Numbered from the stretch's first letter, positions 49,108 through 60,019 are shown. The stretch: DNA of 64,000 bases from Micromonospora antibiotica (GCF_017599305.1 NZ_JAGFWR010000007.1:1-64000); one strand, 5' to 3'. Notes: generated from the letters alone by a model not told the origin. Numbers and translations are program-made.

Positions 49108-50049
49108 ATGAACGACACGTCCGCCCGCCACCGGGTCCGTTCGGTCACCACCACCCTGGCGGTGGCCCTGACCCTCACCCTGGCCGCCGCCGCCGGTTGC
49201 GAGAACCGCCGCGAACCCTCGCTGCCCTCGGTCCGCGACAAGCTGCGCGAGTCGCACATCGACGGTCAGGCGAAGATCAAGATCGGGGTGGCCACCACCG
49301 AGCCGCTGATGGGCGAGCTGCGCAACGGCAAGCACTCCGGCTTCGACGTGGAGATCGCCCGCTACGTCGCCTCCTACCTCGGCTACGAGGGCGACCAGCG
49401 CATCGAGTGGGTCTCGGTGACCACCGAGGACCGCATCCCCGCCCTCCAGGGTGGCGTGGTCGACCTGGTGGTCTCCAGCTTCTCCATCACCGAGGAACGG
49501 GAGAAGCTGGTCAGCTTCGCCGGGCCGTACTTCGTCACCACCCAGGAGGTGATGGTGCCGACCCGGCTCAGGGACAAGATCCGCACCATCGAGGACCTCC
49601 GCGAACCGGCCTACAAGGTCTGCACCAGCGGTGGCTCCACCACCGAGGCCGAACTGGCCAAACACGACGTCAAGGTGCTCGTGGTCAAGGAGGTCGGCGA
49701 CTGCGTCAAGGGCATCCGGGAAGGTCGTTACGACGCGGTCAGCTCCGACGAGACGATCCTCGCCGGCTTCCTCTCCCTCTATCCGACCGAGTTCGAGATC
49801 GTCGACATGCCCTTCGGCACCAGCGAACTGCTCGGCATCGGGGTGCCGATCGGCGACCCCGCCCTGCGCGACCTGGTCGCCTTCGCCCTCCAGAAGAGCT
49901 ACCTCCAGGGTCGCAACGGGATCAGCAGTCCGTGGATCACCGCCTACACCAGGTCCCTCGCACCGTATCTGAAAGCGGAGAAGGCACAGCCCCAACCGCT
50001 CAACGTGCCGGCGCTGGTCGACTTCGACGACAAGGCGCCGACGCGGTGA
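49108..50049 (+). CDS. Amino-acid-type (GlnH-like) binding lipoprotein
   Basis: A 313-aa lipoprotein: lipobox AAAAGC (Cys31), then a family 3 solute-binding domain (GVATTEPLMGELRNGKHSGF, FDVEIARYVASYLG, SFSITEEREKLVSF). Glutamate/glutamine-type ligands are typical. No ABC permease or ATPase gene is adjacent. Instead it overlaps a polytopic membrane gene by 4 bp and sits behind a receptor kinase gene, reminiscent of the mycobacterial GlnH-GlnX-PknG amino-acid sensing set. The sensing role is inference. Confidence 0.88.
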   Translation: MNDTSARHRVRSVTTTLAVALTLTLAAAAGCENRREPSLPSVRDKLRESHIDGQAKIKIGVATTEPLMGELRNGKHSGFDVEIARYVASYLGYEGDQRIEWVSVTTEDRIPALQGGVVDLVVSSFSITEEREKLVSFAGPYFVTTQEVMVPTRLRDKIRTIEDLREPAYKVCTSGGSTTEAELAKHDVKVLVVKEVGDCVKGIREGRYDAVSSDETILAGFLSLYPTEFEIVDMPFGTSELLGIGVPIGDPALRDLVAFALQKSYLQGRNGISSPWITAYTRSLAPYLKAEKAQPQPLNVPALVDFDDKAPTR

Positions 50050-51086
50050 CCGCCCCGGCCGTACCGCAGGATCTGGGCGCCACCACCGTCCCGGTACGCG
50101 ACGGCTGGGACCCGGCGGTGGAGCGGCGGACACGGGCCAGCCAGTCGTTCTGGACGGCGGTGGTGGGCGTCCCCGCGATCTTCTCCGTGCTGCGCCTCGG
50201 CGTCGAGGCGGGCGGCGAACTCCAGACCACGTTGTTGCTGGTGGCGAACGTCGGGCCGGTCAACCTGCTGGCCGGCTTCCTGACCACCGCCGCCCGGCTG
50301 CTCTCCACCAGCCTGGTCGCGGTCTTCGCCCTCGGCGCGGTGCTGCGGGTCAGCGTCGAACGGATGCCGCCCACCGTCCGCCGCCCGCTCTTCGTCCGCT
50401 GGGCGGACCTCACCCCGGCGTGGTTCGTGCTGTCCAGTTTCCTGCTGGCCCTGGTCACCTGGCAGCTGCTCTACCTGCCGCTGCTGCTGCCGGCGTTCGT
50501 CGCGGCGTTCCAGCTCACCCCGGCGCGACTGCACGAGCACCCCGTGCCCCGGACGCTGATCGTGGTGACGCTCCTCGCCGGCTACGGCTGGCTGCTCGCC
50601 CCCACCCTGCTCGACGCCTGGCAGCAACGGGAACTGCTCGCCCTGGTGCTGTTCGTCGCCCCGCCGCTGCTCGCGCTCGCGGTGACCGGGCCGCTGCCCG
50701 GGGCGGTGATCCGGCCGCTCGCCTCCGTCACCGAGGCGGCGGTACTGGCCATGCTGGTCTGGGCGGCGCTACCGGTGATCACCACGCCGGTGCTGCCGCT
50801 CACCGTGACCACCGTGGAGTCGAGCCCCGGCGTCACCGAGGACGTCCGGGGGCACGTGGTCACCGTGGACGACGTCAACATGGTGCTGCTCCAGGAACGC
50901 GGCGGCGTCCGGTACGTGCCGGTGGACGACGTCCGCGCCCAGGTGCTCTGCCCCAGCGAGGAGGAGCTGCCCCGGCACCGGCTGCGGATCCGCGACTACC
51001 ACGTGGAGGACTCGCTGCTGGAGGGGTTGGGCCGGCGGGTGCGACCGGTGCACCGCACCGACGCCGCCTGCCGCACCCCGCGCTGA
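50046..51086 (+). CDS. Polytopic membrane protein, possible GlnX-like partner
   Basis: A 346-aa product from GTG 50046, overlapping the binding-lipoprotein stop. About seven predicted helices across residues 35-250 (for example LVTWQLLYLPLLLPAFVAAF; LIVVTLLAGYGWLLAP). The C-terminal ~95 residues are a soluble beta-rich domain (GHVVTVDDVNMVLLQERGG). Translational coupling to the GlnH-like lipoprotein suggests they work together. Sequence alone does not prove homology to mycobacterial GlnX. Confidence 0.75.
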   Translation: MTAPAVPQDLGATTVPVRDGWDPAVERRTRASQSFWTAVVGVPAIFSVLRLGVEAGGELQTTLLLVANVGPVNLLAGFLTTAARLLSTSLVAVFALGAVLRVSVERMPPTVRRPLFVRWADLTPAWFVLSSFLLALVTWQLLYLPLLLPAFVAAFQLTPARLHEHPVPRTLIVVTLLAGYGWLLAPTLLDAWQQRELLALVLFVAPPLLALAVTGPLPGAVIRPLASVTEAAVLAMLVWAALPVITTPVLPLTVTTVESSPGVTEDVRGHVVTVDDVNMVLLQERGGVRYVPVDDVRAQVLCPSEEELPRHRLRIRDYHVEDSLLEGLGRRVRPVHRTDAACRTPR

Positions 51087-51104
51087 CGCCGTCGACCCGC
51101 AGGA

Positions 51105-52268
51105 TCAGTAGGACTTCTCCTGACCCAGCACGTGCTGGGCGACGAAGTTGAGGATCATCTCCCGACTGACCGGTGCGATCCGGCCGGCCCGCACCGCACC
51201 GAGCAGCGTCGCCACGCCGTACTCGGTGGTCATGCCGGCCCCACCGAGGGCCTGCACGGCGGTGTCCACGGCCAGCGCGGCGGCCTCCCCGGCCGCGTAC
51301 TTGGCCATGTTGCCGCAGACGCCGGCCTCCAGGTCGCGGCCCGCGTCGTACAGGGTGGCCGCCTTGTGGATCATCAGTCGGGCGAGTTCCACCTGCACCG
51401 CCGCATGCGCCAACGGATGCGCCACCCCCTGGTGCGCGCCGATGCTCCGCCCACCCCAGACCTTACGGGTGGCGGTGTATTCGGTGGCCCGCTCGATGGC
51501 GTACCGGCCGGTGCCGACGCCCATCGCGGCCACCGTGATCCGCTCCGGGTTCAGCCCGGCGAACAGCGCCGGCAGGCCGGCGTCCAACGACCCGCCGACC
51601 AGCGCGTCGGCGGGCAGCCGGACGTCGTCCAGGTAGAGCAGGAACTGGTTCTCCGGGGAGACGATCTCCATGTCCAGCTTGGACCAGGTCAACCCCGCCG
51701 CGTCGGTCGGCACCAGGAACAGCGCGGGCTTGAGCTTCCCGGTCGCCGCGTCCTCGGTACGCGCCACCACCAGCACGTACTGCGCCTCGTCCACGCCGGA
51801 GATGTAGCACTTGCGGCCGGAGAGCAGCCAGTCGTCGCCGTCGCGGCGGGCCACCGTGCCGAGCCGGTGGAAGTTCGACCCGGCGTCCGGCTCGGTGATC
51901 GCGAAGACCACCTTCAACGAGCCGTCGGCGAACCCGGGCAGGAAACGCTTGCGCTGCTCATCGGTGCCGTGCCGGTGGATCACCGTGGCGGCGATGGCCG
52001 GCGACACCACCAGCAGCAGCAGCGGGCAACCGGCGGCGGCCAGCTCCTCGCAGACGATGGCCAGCTCGGTGAGGCCGCCACCGCCGCCGCCGTACTCGGT
52101 GGGGACGTTGACACCCAGGTAGCCGAGCCGGCCGGCCTCCTCCCACAACTCGGTGGTGTGCCCGCCGGATTTCGCCTTCTCGACGAAGTAGGAGTGGCCG
52201 TACCGGCGGCCCAGCGCGCGGACGGCGTCGCGGAGCTGATCCTGCTCGGGGGTGAGGTCGAAGTTCAT
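51105..52268 (-). CDS. Acyl-CoA dehydrogenase
   Basis: A 387-aa FAD flavoprotein introducing a double bond into an acyl-CoA. N-terminal helical domain, then FAD/substrate motif VVFAITEPDAGSNFHRL and SGRKCYISG, and the C-terminal four-helix bundle ending AVQALGGAGMTTEYG. A catalytic Glu is expected in the last third but I did not assign it. It ends the catabolic operon and overlaps the biotin carboxylase stop by 4 bases. Confidence 0.93.
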   Translation of the reverse strand: MNFDLTPEQDQLRDAVRALGRRYGHSYFVEKAKSGGHTTELWEEAGRLGYLGVNVPTEYGGGGGGLTELAIVCEELAAAGCPLLLLVVSPAIAATVIHRHGTDEQRKRFLPGFADGSLKVVFAITEPDAGSNFHRLGTVARRDGDDWLLSGRKCYISGVDEAQYVLVVARTEDAATGKLKPALFLVPTDAAGLTWSKLDMEIVSPENQFLLYLDDVRLPADALVGGSLDAGLPALFAGLNPERITVAAMGVGTGRYAIERATEYTATRKVWGGRSIGAHQGVAHPLAHAAVQVELARLMIHKAATLYDAGRDLEAGVCGNMAKYAAGEAAALAVDTAVQALGGAGMTTEYGVATLLGAVRAGRIAPVSREMILNFVAQHVLGQEKSY

Positions 52269-54280
52269 CGGGGTGCCTCCTCAGGGTTGACCACGGCCAG
52301 CACCGCACCCGTCTCGACCTGCCCACCGGCGGGCACCGGCAGGTCGGCGACCACGCCGTCGGTCGGGGCGAGCACGGGATGTTCCAGCTTCATCGCCTCC
52401 AGGGTCAGCAGCAGGTCACCGGCGGCGACCCGCTGACCGGCCGCCACGTGCACCCGGGTCACCGTGCCGGGCAGCGGCGCGAGCAGCGACCCGACCGCCA
52501 ACGCCGCGCAGGGCAGCGGGAAGCGGGGCAGCTCGGTCAGCTCCGCCGCCCCGTCCGGGCCGTCCACGAAGACCACCGACCCCGCCCGGTGTACGCGCAA
52601 CGCCCGCCGTACCCCGGCCACGTCGAGCAGCACCCGGTCCGGTGCCGCCGTCACCAGCTCCACCACCGGCGGGACGTCCGGTGCGTCGGCCGTCGTCGGG
52701 CCGGGTCCGGCGGCGGTCGGGTCGGTGGACCAGTCGGCGAGACCGCCGGACCGGTCCAGCCGGTAGCGCACCTCGATCTCGTCCCCGGCCGTCGTGGCGT
52801 ACCGGACGACCTGCGGGACGGCCGGCACGTTGCGCCAGCCCGAGGGGAGACCGGCGAGCACCGGGGCGGCGGCCCGACGCGCGGCGGCCCCGGCCAGGGC
52901 GGCGGCCAGCGCGGCGACCGGCAGCCCGTCGGCCGGCAACAGCGGCGCGAAGACCTCGGGATGCGCGTCCAGGAACCCGGTGTCCACCTGCGCCGCGCCG
53001 AACTCCGCGCTGCGCAGCACCCGGACCAGCAGGTCCCGGTTGGTGGCCACCCCGTGCAGCTCGGCGCGGGCCAGCGCCCCGGCGAGCATTCGGGCCGCCT
53101 CGCCCCGGGTCGGCGCCCAGGCGACCAGCTTGGCGAGCATCGAGTCGTAGTGCACGCCCACCGTCGACCCGGTGCCCACCCCCGAGTCGAGCCGCAGGCC
53201 CCGGGTCGGGGTGAACTCACCGGCCACCCCGGGCACCGTGAACCGGTGCAGCGTGCCGGTCGCCGGCCGGAACCCCTGCGTCGGGTCCTCCGCGCACAGC
53301 CGTACCTCGATCGCGTGGCCGTCGGCCGGCGGGGTCGCCGGCACCGGCAACACGCCACCCTCGGCGACCAGCAGTTGCAGCCGGACCAGGTCCAGCCCGG
53401 TGACCGCCTCGGTGACCGGGTGCTCCACCTGGAGCCGGGTGTTCATCTCCAGGAAGAAGAACTCACCCGTCGGGGCGAGCAGGAACTCCACCGTCCCCGC
53501 CCCGACGTAGTCGACAGCCCGCCCGGCGGCGACCGCCGCCGCGTGCAGCCGCTCCCGCACCCCGTCGGGCAGCACCGCCGGGGCCTCCTCGACGATCTTC
53601 TGGTGCCGCCGCTGGATCGAGCAGTCCCGCTCACCGAGGGCCACGACCGTACCGTGGGTGTCGCCGAAGATCTGCACCTCGACGTGCCGGCCGCGTTCGA
53701 CGTACCGCTCGACGAAGACCGTGCCGTCACCGAACGCGGCGGCGGCCTCGCGGCGTGCCGAGTCGACGGCCGTCGGCAGGTCGGCCGGGTCGCGGACGAT
53801 GCGCATCCCCCGGCCGCCGCCCCCCGCGGACGCCTTGACCAGCACCGGGAAGTCGGTGACCTCGTCGCCGTCGGTCCAGGAGGGCAGCATCGGCACGCCC
53901 GCGTCGGCCAGCAGCTCCTTCGCCGCCAGTTTGTCGCCCATCGCCGCGATCGCCCCGGCCGGCGGACCGACCCAGGTCAGGCCCGCGTCGACCACGGCCG
54001 CCGCGAACCCGGCGTGCTCGGCGAGGAACCCGTAACCCGGGTGGACGGCGTCCGCGCCGGTGCGCCGGGCCGCGTCCAGGATCAGCTCGATCCGCAGGTA
54101 CGTCTCGACCGGCGTGTTCCCCGGCAGCCGGACCGCCTCGTCGGCCTCGGCCACGTACGGCGCGTCCGCATCGGCGTCGGAGTGCACGGCGACCGTCGCC
54201 ACGCCCAGCGCCCGGCAGGTGGCGAAGACCCGGCGGGCGATCTCCCCCCGGTTGGCCACCAGCAGCTTCCGAACAACCAT
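52265..54280 (-). CDS. Acyl-CoA carboxylase alpha subunit (biotin carboxylase-BCCP)
   Basis: A 671-aa protein carrying biotin carboxylase and carrier domains. The N-terminal KLLVANRGEIARRV, ATP-grasp GGGGRGMRIVRD, and catalytic HVEVQIFGDTHG are all present. The biotinylation motif EAMKLEHP has its acceptor Lys at residue 631, near the C-terminus. The start is taken at 54280 (seven bases after agaggg); ATG 54286 is two codons upstream. With the beta subunit it would carboxylate a branched enoyl-CoA, as in MCC or geranyl-CoA carboxylase. A tandem-repeat gap separates it from the beta gene. Confidence 0.94.
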   Translation of the reverse strand: MVVRKLLVANRGEIARRVFATCRALGVATVAVHSDADADAPYVAEADEAVRLPGNTPVETYLRIELILDAARRTGADAVHPGYGFLAEHAGFAAAVVDAGLTWVGPPAGAIAAMGDKLAAKELLADAGVPMLPSWTDGDEVTDFPVLVKASAGGGGRGMRIVRDPADLPTAVDSARREAAAAFGDGTVFVERYVERGRHVEVQIFGDTHGTVVALGERDCSIQRRHQKIVEEAPAVLPDGVRERLHAAAVAAGRAVDYVGAGTVEFLLAPTGEFFFLEMNTRLQVEHPVTEAVTGLDLVRLQLLVAEGGVLPVPATPPADGHAIEVRLCAEDPTQGFRPATGTLHRFTVPGVAGEFTPTRGLRLDSGVGTGSTVGVHYDSMLAKLVAWAPTRGEAARMLAGALARAELHGVATNRDLLVRVLRSAEFGAAQVDTGFLDAHPEVFAPLLPADGLPVAALAAALAGAAARRAAAPVLAGLPSGWRNVPAVPQVVRYATTAGDEIEVRYRLDRSGGLADWSTDPTAAGPGPTTADAPDVPPVVELVTAAPDRVLLDVAGVRRALRVHRAGSVVFVDGPDGAAELTELPRFPLPCAALAVGSLLAPLPGTVTRVHVAAGQRVAAGDLLLTLEAMKLEHPVLAPTDGVVADLPVPAGGQVETGAVLAVVNPEEAPR

Positions 54281-54300
54281 GATCATGCCCTCTCGCTGCT

Positions 54301-54465
54301 GTTCGCGACTGCGGGACTCCGCTGCGCTGCGTTCCTCGCGCTCACGGTGCCTGCCTTTCGTTCGCGACTGCGGGACTCCGCTGCGCTGCGTTCCTCGCGC
54401 TCACGGTGCCTGCCTTTCGTTCGCGACTGCGGGACTCCGCTGCGCTGCGTTCCTCGCGCTCACGG
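54301..54465. repeat. Three perfect tandem copies of a 59-bp unit
   Basis: Copies at 54301-54359 and 54360-54418 are identical, and 54419-54465 repeats the first 47 bp. The unit contains ctccgctgcgctgcgttcc, a palindrome-rich core. They lie wholly in the gap between the carboxylase beta and alpha genes, spacing them by 188 bp. A related single unit lies near 56090. Confidence 0.92.
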
Positions 54466-54468
54466 GCA

Positions 54469-56070
<1,602 letters not shown>

Positions 56071-56089
56071 AGATCTCCCCCGTTCGTTC

Positions 56090-56135
56090 GCGGCTGCGGG
56101 GCTCGTAGACCCGGCTCACTCCTCGCGCTCACAGG
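56090..56135. repeat. Diverged single relative of the 59-bp unit
   Basis: gttcgcggctgcggggctc followed by ctcctcgcgctcac matches the outer parts of the 59-bp unit, but its centre differs (gtagacccggctca). It sits between the carboxylase beta gene and the upstream dehydrogenase gene. Confidence 0.6.
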
Positions 56136-57325
56136 CCCAGGCCTTTCGCGATGATCTCGTTCATGATCTCGGTGGTGCCGCCGCCGATGCCGAGGATGCG
56201 GGCGTCCCGGTAGTGCCGCTCCACCTCGGCGTCGCGCAGGTAGCCGAAGCCGCCGTGCAGTTGCAGCGCGGCGTCGACCACCTGGTCGCAGGCGGCCACC
56301 GCGACGTTCTTCGCCATCGCCACCTCGGTCACCACCGGCTCGCCGGCCGCCACCCGGGCGGCCACCTGGTGCACGTACGCGCGGGCCGCCTCGGCGCGGG
56401 TGTGCATCTCGGCCAGCCGGTGCCGGACCAGTTGCCGGCTGGCCAGCGGACGACCGAACGTGGACCGGTCCCGACACCAGCGGGTCGACAACTCCACGCA
56501 GCGCTGCGCCGTCGCGTACGCCTGGGTGGCCAGGGAGAGCCGCTCGGCGGCGAAGCCCTGCATGATCGCCAGGAAGCCGGTGTCCTCCTCGCCGATCCGG
56601 TTGGTCACCGGCACCCGGACGTCCACGAAGGACAACTCGGCGGTGTCCGAGCAGTGCCAGCCGAGCTTGTCCAGTTTCCGGCCGACGGTGAACCCGGGGG
56701 TGCCCTTGTCGATCACCAGAAGGTGCAGCGACCCGCTGCCGGGGAAGTCGCCGCAGACCGCGGTGGTGACGAAGTCGGCGCGTACCCCGCTGGTCACGTA
56801 CGTCTTCGATCCGTTCACCAGGTAGTGGTCGCCGTCGCGGCGGGCGGTGGTGCGGATCGCGGCGACGTCGGAGCCGGCGTCCGGTTCGGTGATCGCCAGC
56901 GCGCCGATCAGCTCACCCGCCAGCGTCGGCCGGACGTACCTGGTGACCAGCGGGTCGTCGGCGGCGGACGGGCGGGCGGCGAGCCGGCCACCGAGCGTGC
57001 CGCCGGTCCGCCCGCCGGCCGCCGCGACGATGTGCGGCAGCGCGATGCCATGCGTGAACAGCGCCGCGACGAGCCCGGACGAGCCGCCGGAGCGGATGAT
57101 CTCCTCGGTGACCACGATCGAGTCGAGCAGGTCGCCGCCGCTGCCGCCGACCGACTCGGGGAAGCCGACGCCGAGCAGGCCGAGCTTCGCGGCGGTGGCG
57201 TGCAGCGCGCGCGGGACCTCACCGGCCCGTTCCCAGTCGGCCAGGTGCGGCAGCACCTCCCGGGTCACGAAGGCCCGGGTCAGCTCCCGTAGCTGCCGCC
57301 GCTCCGGGGTGTCCACGATGGTCAC
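56129..57325 (-). CDS. Acyl-CoA dehydrogenase
   Basis: A 398-aa flavoprotein from GTG 57325, which overlaps the AtuA-like stop (GTGA). Typical motifs: LGVGFPESVGGSGGD, LAITEPDAGSDVAAI, NGSKTYVTSG, and the C-terminal LQLHGGFGYLRDAEVERHYRD. The last segment resembles isovaleryl-/citronellyl-CoA dehydrogenases. It is the operon gene just ahead of the carboxylase, consistent with making the enoyl-CoA that the carboxylase uses. Confidence 0.94.
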   Translation of the reverse strand: MTIVDTPERRQLRELTRAFVTREVLPHLADWERAGEVPRALHATAAKLGLLGVGFPESVGGSGGDLLDSIVVTEEIIRSGGSSGLVAALFTHGIALPHIVAAAGGRTGGTLGGRLAARPSAADDPLVTRYVRPTLAGELIGALAITEPDAGSDVAAIRTTARRDGDHYLVNGSKTYVTSGVRADFVTTAVCGDFPGSGSLHLLVIDKGTPGFTVGRKLDKLGWHCSDTAELSFVDVRVPVTNRIGEEDTGFLAIMQGFAAERLSLATQAYATAQRCVELSTRWCRDRSTFGRPLASRQLVRHRLAEMHTRAEAARAYVHQVAARVAAGEPVVTEVAMAKNVAVAACDQVVDAALQLHGGFGYLRDAEVERHYRDARILGIGGGTTEIMNEIIAKGLGL

Positions 57326-59028
57326 CGGTCCGCCTCCCCGGCTGCCGGCGGTCCGGGGGTGCGGGCGGCGGGCAGGTCGACGATGCGGGAGCGGAGCAGT
57401 TCGCCGAGCGCCTTGGCCTGCGGGTCGAACCGGGTGGAGGCGGCCACCCCCGGCCCGAGCAGGCCCCGGATCACGAAGTTGACCGCCCGCAGGTTCGGCA
57501 GCTCGTACCGCTCGACGGTCGATGCGGCCGTCTCCGGCAGCAGCTCGGCCAGCCGGTCGACGGTCAGCCACCCGCGCAGCCACTCCCAGGTCGCATCGGT
57601 ACGCGCCCAGACGCCGAGGTTGGCGTCGCCACCCTTGTCACCCGACCGTGCCCCGACCAGCTCACCCAACGGCCCCCGCCGGGTCGGCCCGGCCACCGGG
57701 GTCGGGCCCGCCGTGCCGGGCGTCGGCCCCGCCACGGCCGGTGCCACCGTCCGTGGCGGCGGGACCGGCAGCCGGGTGCCGTCGGGTAGGACGGCCACGT
57801 GCGGCACGTCGGCCTGCGGCACGGCGTCGGCGGTGAAGACCCCGTACGGGGTGGCGTCGCCGGGCAGGGTGGTCAACGTGCAACCGGGATAGGAGGCCAG
57901 GGCCAGCTCCACCGCCGCCGCCGAGAACGCCCGCCCGGCCCGCGCCCGGTCACCGTCACGCAGGTGTACGTGCAGCAGCGCGCTCGCCGTCTCGGTGTCG
58001 ACCGCGTCGACATGGTCGGTACGGGCCAGCGTGAACTCCAGCCCGTCCGTGCCGACCGCCGCCTCGACCTGCCCCCGGACCAGGGCCGCCTTGGCCGGGA
58101 TGTCCAACCCGCAGAGCACGAACGTCATCGCGTTGCGGAAGCCGCCCAGGTTGTTGACGCCCACCTTGAGGATGGCCGGCGGTGGGGTGCCCCGGACCCC
58201 GTCCACCCGGACCCGGTCCGGCCCGTCCGGGTGCAGCCGTACCGTGTCCAGCCGGGTCACCACGTCCGGGCCGAGGTAGTCGGGGCCGCCCACCTCGTAC
58301 AACAGTTGGGCGGTGACCGTCTCGACGGTGACCGCGCCGCCGGTGCCGGGGTGCTTGGTGAGCACCGACGAGCCGTCCGGGTGGATCTCGGCGATCGGGA
58401 AGCCGGGCCGGTGACCGCCGTCGGGCAGCTCGGTGAAGAAGCTGAAGTTGCCCCCGGTGACCTGCGCCCCGCACTCGATCAGGTGCCCGGCGACGGTCGC
58501 CCCGGCCAGTGCGTCCAGGTCGTCCCGCCCCCAGCCGAACCGGGCGATGGCCGGCCCGACCGCCAGCGACGCGTCGGTGACCCGCCCGGTGACGACCACG
58601 TCCGCCCCGGCGTCGAGGCAGGCGGCGATGCCGAACGCGCCGAGGTAGGCGTTGGCGGTGAGCGCGTCCGGCCGGGCCAGGGCGTCGCCCTCGACGTGGG
58701 CGACCCGGACGGTGAGGCCGAGCCGGTCGGCGAGCACGCCGATCGCGGCGGCCAGCCCGGCCGGGTTCAGCCCGCCCGCGTTGGTGACGATCCGCACCCC
58801 CCGGTCGAGGGCGGTACCGAGACACCCTTCGAGCTGGCGCAGGAACGTCCTGGCATAGCCGAGGTCGGGGTCGCGCAGCCGGTCCCGGCCGAGGATCAGC
58901 ATGGTCAGCTCGGCCAGGTAGTCGCCGGTCAGCACGTCCAGCTCACCGCCGTCGAGCATCTCCCGCCAGGCGGTGGACCGGTCGCCGTAGAAGCCGGAGG
59001 CGTTGCCGACCCGCAGCACCCCGGTCAC
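57322..59028 (-). CDS. AtuA-like protein (DUF1446)
   Basis: A 568-aa acyclic-terpene-utilisation AtuA family protein from GTG 59028. The N-terminal half is a DUF1446-type domain (GVLRVGNASGFYGDRSTAW; VRIVTNAGGLNPAGLA; ADVVVTGRVTDASLA). The C-terminal half includes a Pro-rich insert and a second small domain (LGELVGARSGDKGGDANLGVW). Its biochemistry is not established; in Pseudomonas it is linked to citronellol degradation. The start and stop overlap both neighbours by 4 bases, a tightly coupled operon. Confidence 0.9.
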   Translation of the reverse strand: MTGVLRVGNASGFYGDRSTAWREMLDGGELDVLTGDYLAELTMLILGRDRLRDPDLGYARTFLRQLEGCLGTALDRGVRIVTNAGGLNPAGLAAAIGVLADRLGLTVRVAHVEGDALARPDALTANAYLGAFGIAACLDAGADVVVTGRVTDASLAVGPAIARFGWGRDDLDALAGATVAGHLIECGAQVTGGNFSFFTELPDGGHRPGFPIAEIHPDGSSVLTKHPGTGGAVTVETVTAQLLYEVGGPDYLGPDVVTRLDTVRLHPDGPDRVRVDGVRGTPPPAILKVGVNNLGGFRNAMTFVLCGLDIPAKAALVRGQVEAAVGTDGLEFTLARTDHVDAVDTETASALLHVHLRDGDRARAGRAFSAAAVELALASYPGCTLTTLPGDATPYGVFTADAVPQADVPHVAVLPDGTRLPVPPPRTVAPAVAGPTPGTAGPTPVAGPTRRGPLGELVGARSGDKGGDANLGVWARTDATWEWLRGWLTVDRLAELLPETAASTVERYELPNLRAVNFVIRGLLGPGVAASTRFDPQAKALGELLRSRIVDLPAARTPGPPAAGEADR

Positions 59029-59231
59029 CGGAGGACCGTCCCGACTGCGCCCGCGCGTGGTGCGCGGTCTGCCCCCGGCGGGCCGGCGCGGACCTGCGCC
59101 ACGTCCAGCCACGCGGCGGCGAGCACGGTACGGCCGCTGCGGTCGGGCAGTACGTCCGATGGGTCCGGCGCGGCGACGAGCTGGTCGGACCCGTCGGTCA
59201 GGTCGACGAGCAGTGCGGTCGGGTCGACCAT
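59025..59231 (-). CDS. Hypothetical small protein at the head of the acyl-CoA operon
   Basis: A 68-aa product. ATG 59231 has an excellent ggaggcacc ribosome site, and the stop overlaps the AtuA-like GTG by 4 bases, which supports reality. The sequence (VDPTALLVDLTDGSDQLVAA; GRTVLAAAWLDVAQVRAG) has no recognised domain. It might be a small accessory subunit or a translational coupler. Confidence 0.55.
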   Translation of the reverse strand: MVDPTALLVDLTDGSDQLVAAPDPSDVLPDRSGRTVLAAAWLDVAQVRAGPPGADRAPRAGAVGTVLR

Positions 59232-59264
59232 GGTGCCTCCGGTCGGGTGGGCCGGTGAATGGGG

Positions 59265-59903
59265 TCAGGCCGGGTCGTCGTGGCCCGGTGCTGCTGCTCC
59301 GGGGGCGAGCAGGGTGGCGAGCTGGTGTTTCCAGGTGTGCAGCAGGGCGGTGCGCCGGGCCGAGTCGTCGTTGAGCAGGTTGGCCACGCCGAGCCCGCGC
59401 AGCAGGTCGAGGGTGGCCTGTACGGCCTCGCGGACGCCGGGGCGGCGCTCGTCCACGTCGAGCAGTGCGACGGTGAGCCGGTGCATCTCCCGGCCCACCC
59501 GGGCCTCCAACGGCACCAGCGCGCCGCGCAGCTCCGGGTCGGTGCGGGCGGCCACCCACAGCTCCAGCGCGGCGACGAAGAGCGGCCCGGTGAACGCGAC
59601 GCCGAGCAGGTCGATCACCCGGTCGAGCCGCTGCGGCCCGACCGGCAGCGCCTCGGCCTCGACGCGCAACTCCTCGGCGCGGCGCTCGGCGAGGTGGGCG
59701 ACGGCGGCGGTGACCAGGGCCGCCTTGGTGGGGTAGTGGTGCAGTTGGGCGCCCCGGGACACACCGGCGTGGGCGGCGACCACGGTCGTGGTGGTGCCCG
59801 ACCAGCCGTACCGCACCAGGCAGTCGACCGTCGCCTCCAGCAGCCGGGCCTGGGTGGCGCGGCTGCGTTCCTGCTGCGGGACGCGGGTCGACGGGGTGGA
59901 CAC
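59265..59903 (-). CDS. TetR-family regulator
   Basis: A 212-aa repressor-type protein using GTG 59903 (an upstream start would add nine residues). The N-terminal HTH is RLLEATVDCLVRYGWSGTTT, with VSRGAQLHHYPTKAALV as recognition helix region; the rest is the ligand-binding helical domain. It is the first gene of the acyl-CoA operon strand, 33 bp ahead of the next start, and probably controls it. No clear ribosome site; it may be leaderless. Confidence 0.9.
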   Translation of the reverse strand: MSTPSTRVPQQERSRATQARLLEATVDCLVRYGWSGTTTTVVAAHAGVSRGAQLHHYPTKAALVTAAVAHLAERRAEELRVEAEALPVGPQRLDRVIDLLGVAFTGPLFVAALELWVAARTDPELRGALVPLEARVGREMHRLTVALLDVDERRPGVREAVQATLDLLRGLGVANLLNDDSARRTALLHTWKHQLATLLAPGAAAPGHDDPA

Positions 59904-59932
59904 GGGAACAGCGTGCCGTCGTCGAAACAAAC

Positions 59933-59946
59933 AGTCAAGCCTGACT
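59933..59946. promoter_or_regulatory. Candidate TetR operator overlapping the -35 region
   Basis: AGTCA-AGCC-TGACT is a near-perfect palindrome (5-bp arms) 30 bp upstream of the TetR start. Its left part reads TTGACT on the minus strand, which could be the -35 box. Binding would repress the regulator and the operon together. Confidence 0.5.
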
Positions 59947-60019
59947 TTTTTAGGCTCCCGTGGTGACCCCGGCCGGTGCCGCCGGTCCGGTCCGGTGCCG
60001 TTCCGGTGCCGGTCGCCGG

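Noticed and set aside
54301..54465. Possible CRISPR array
   Set aside because: Copies are directly adjacent with no unique spacers and no cas genes anywhere in the window.
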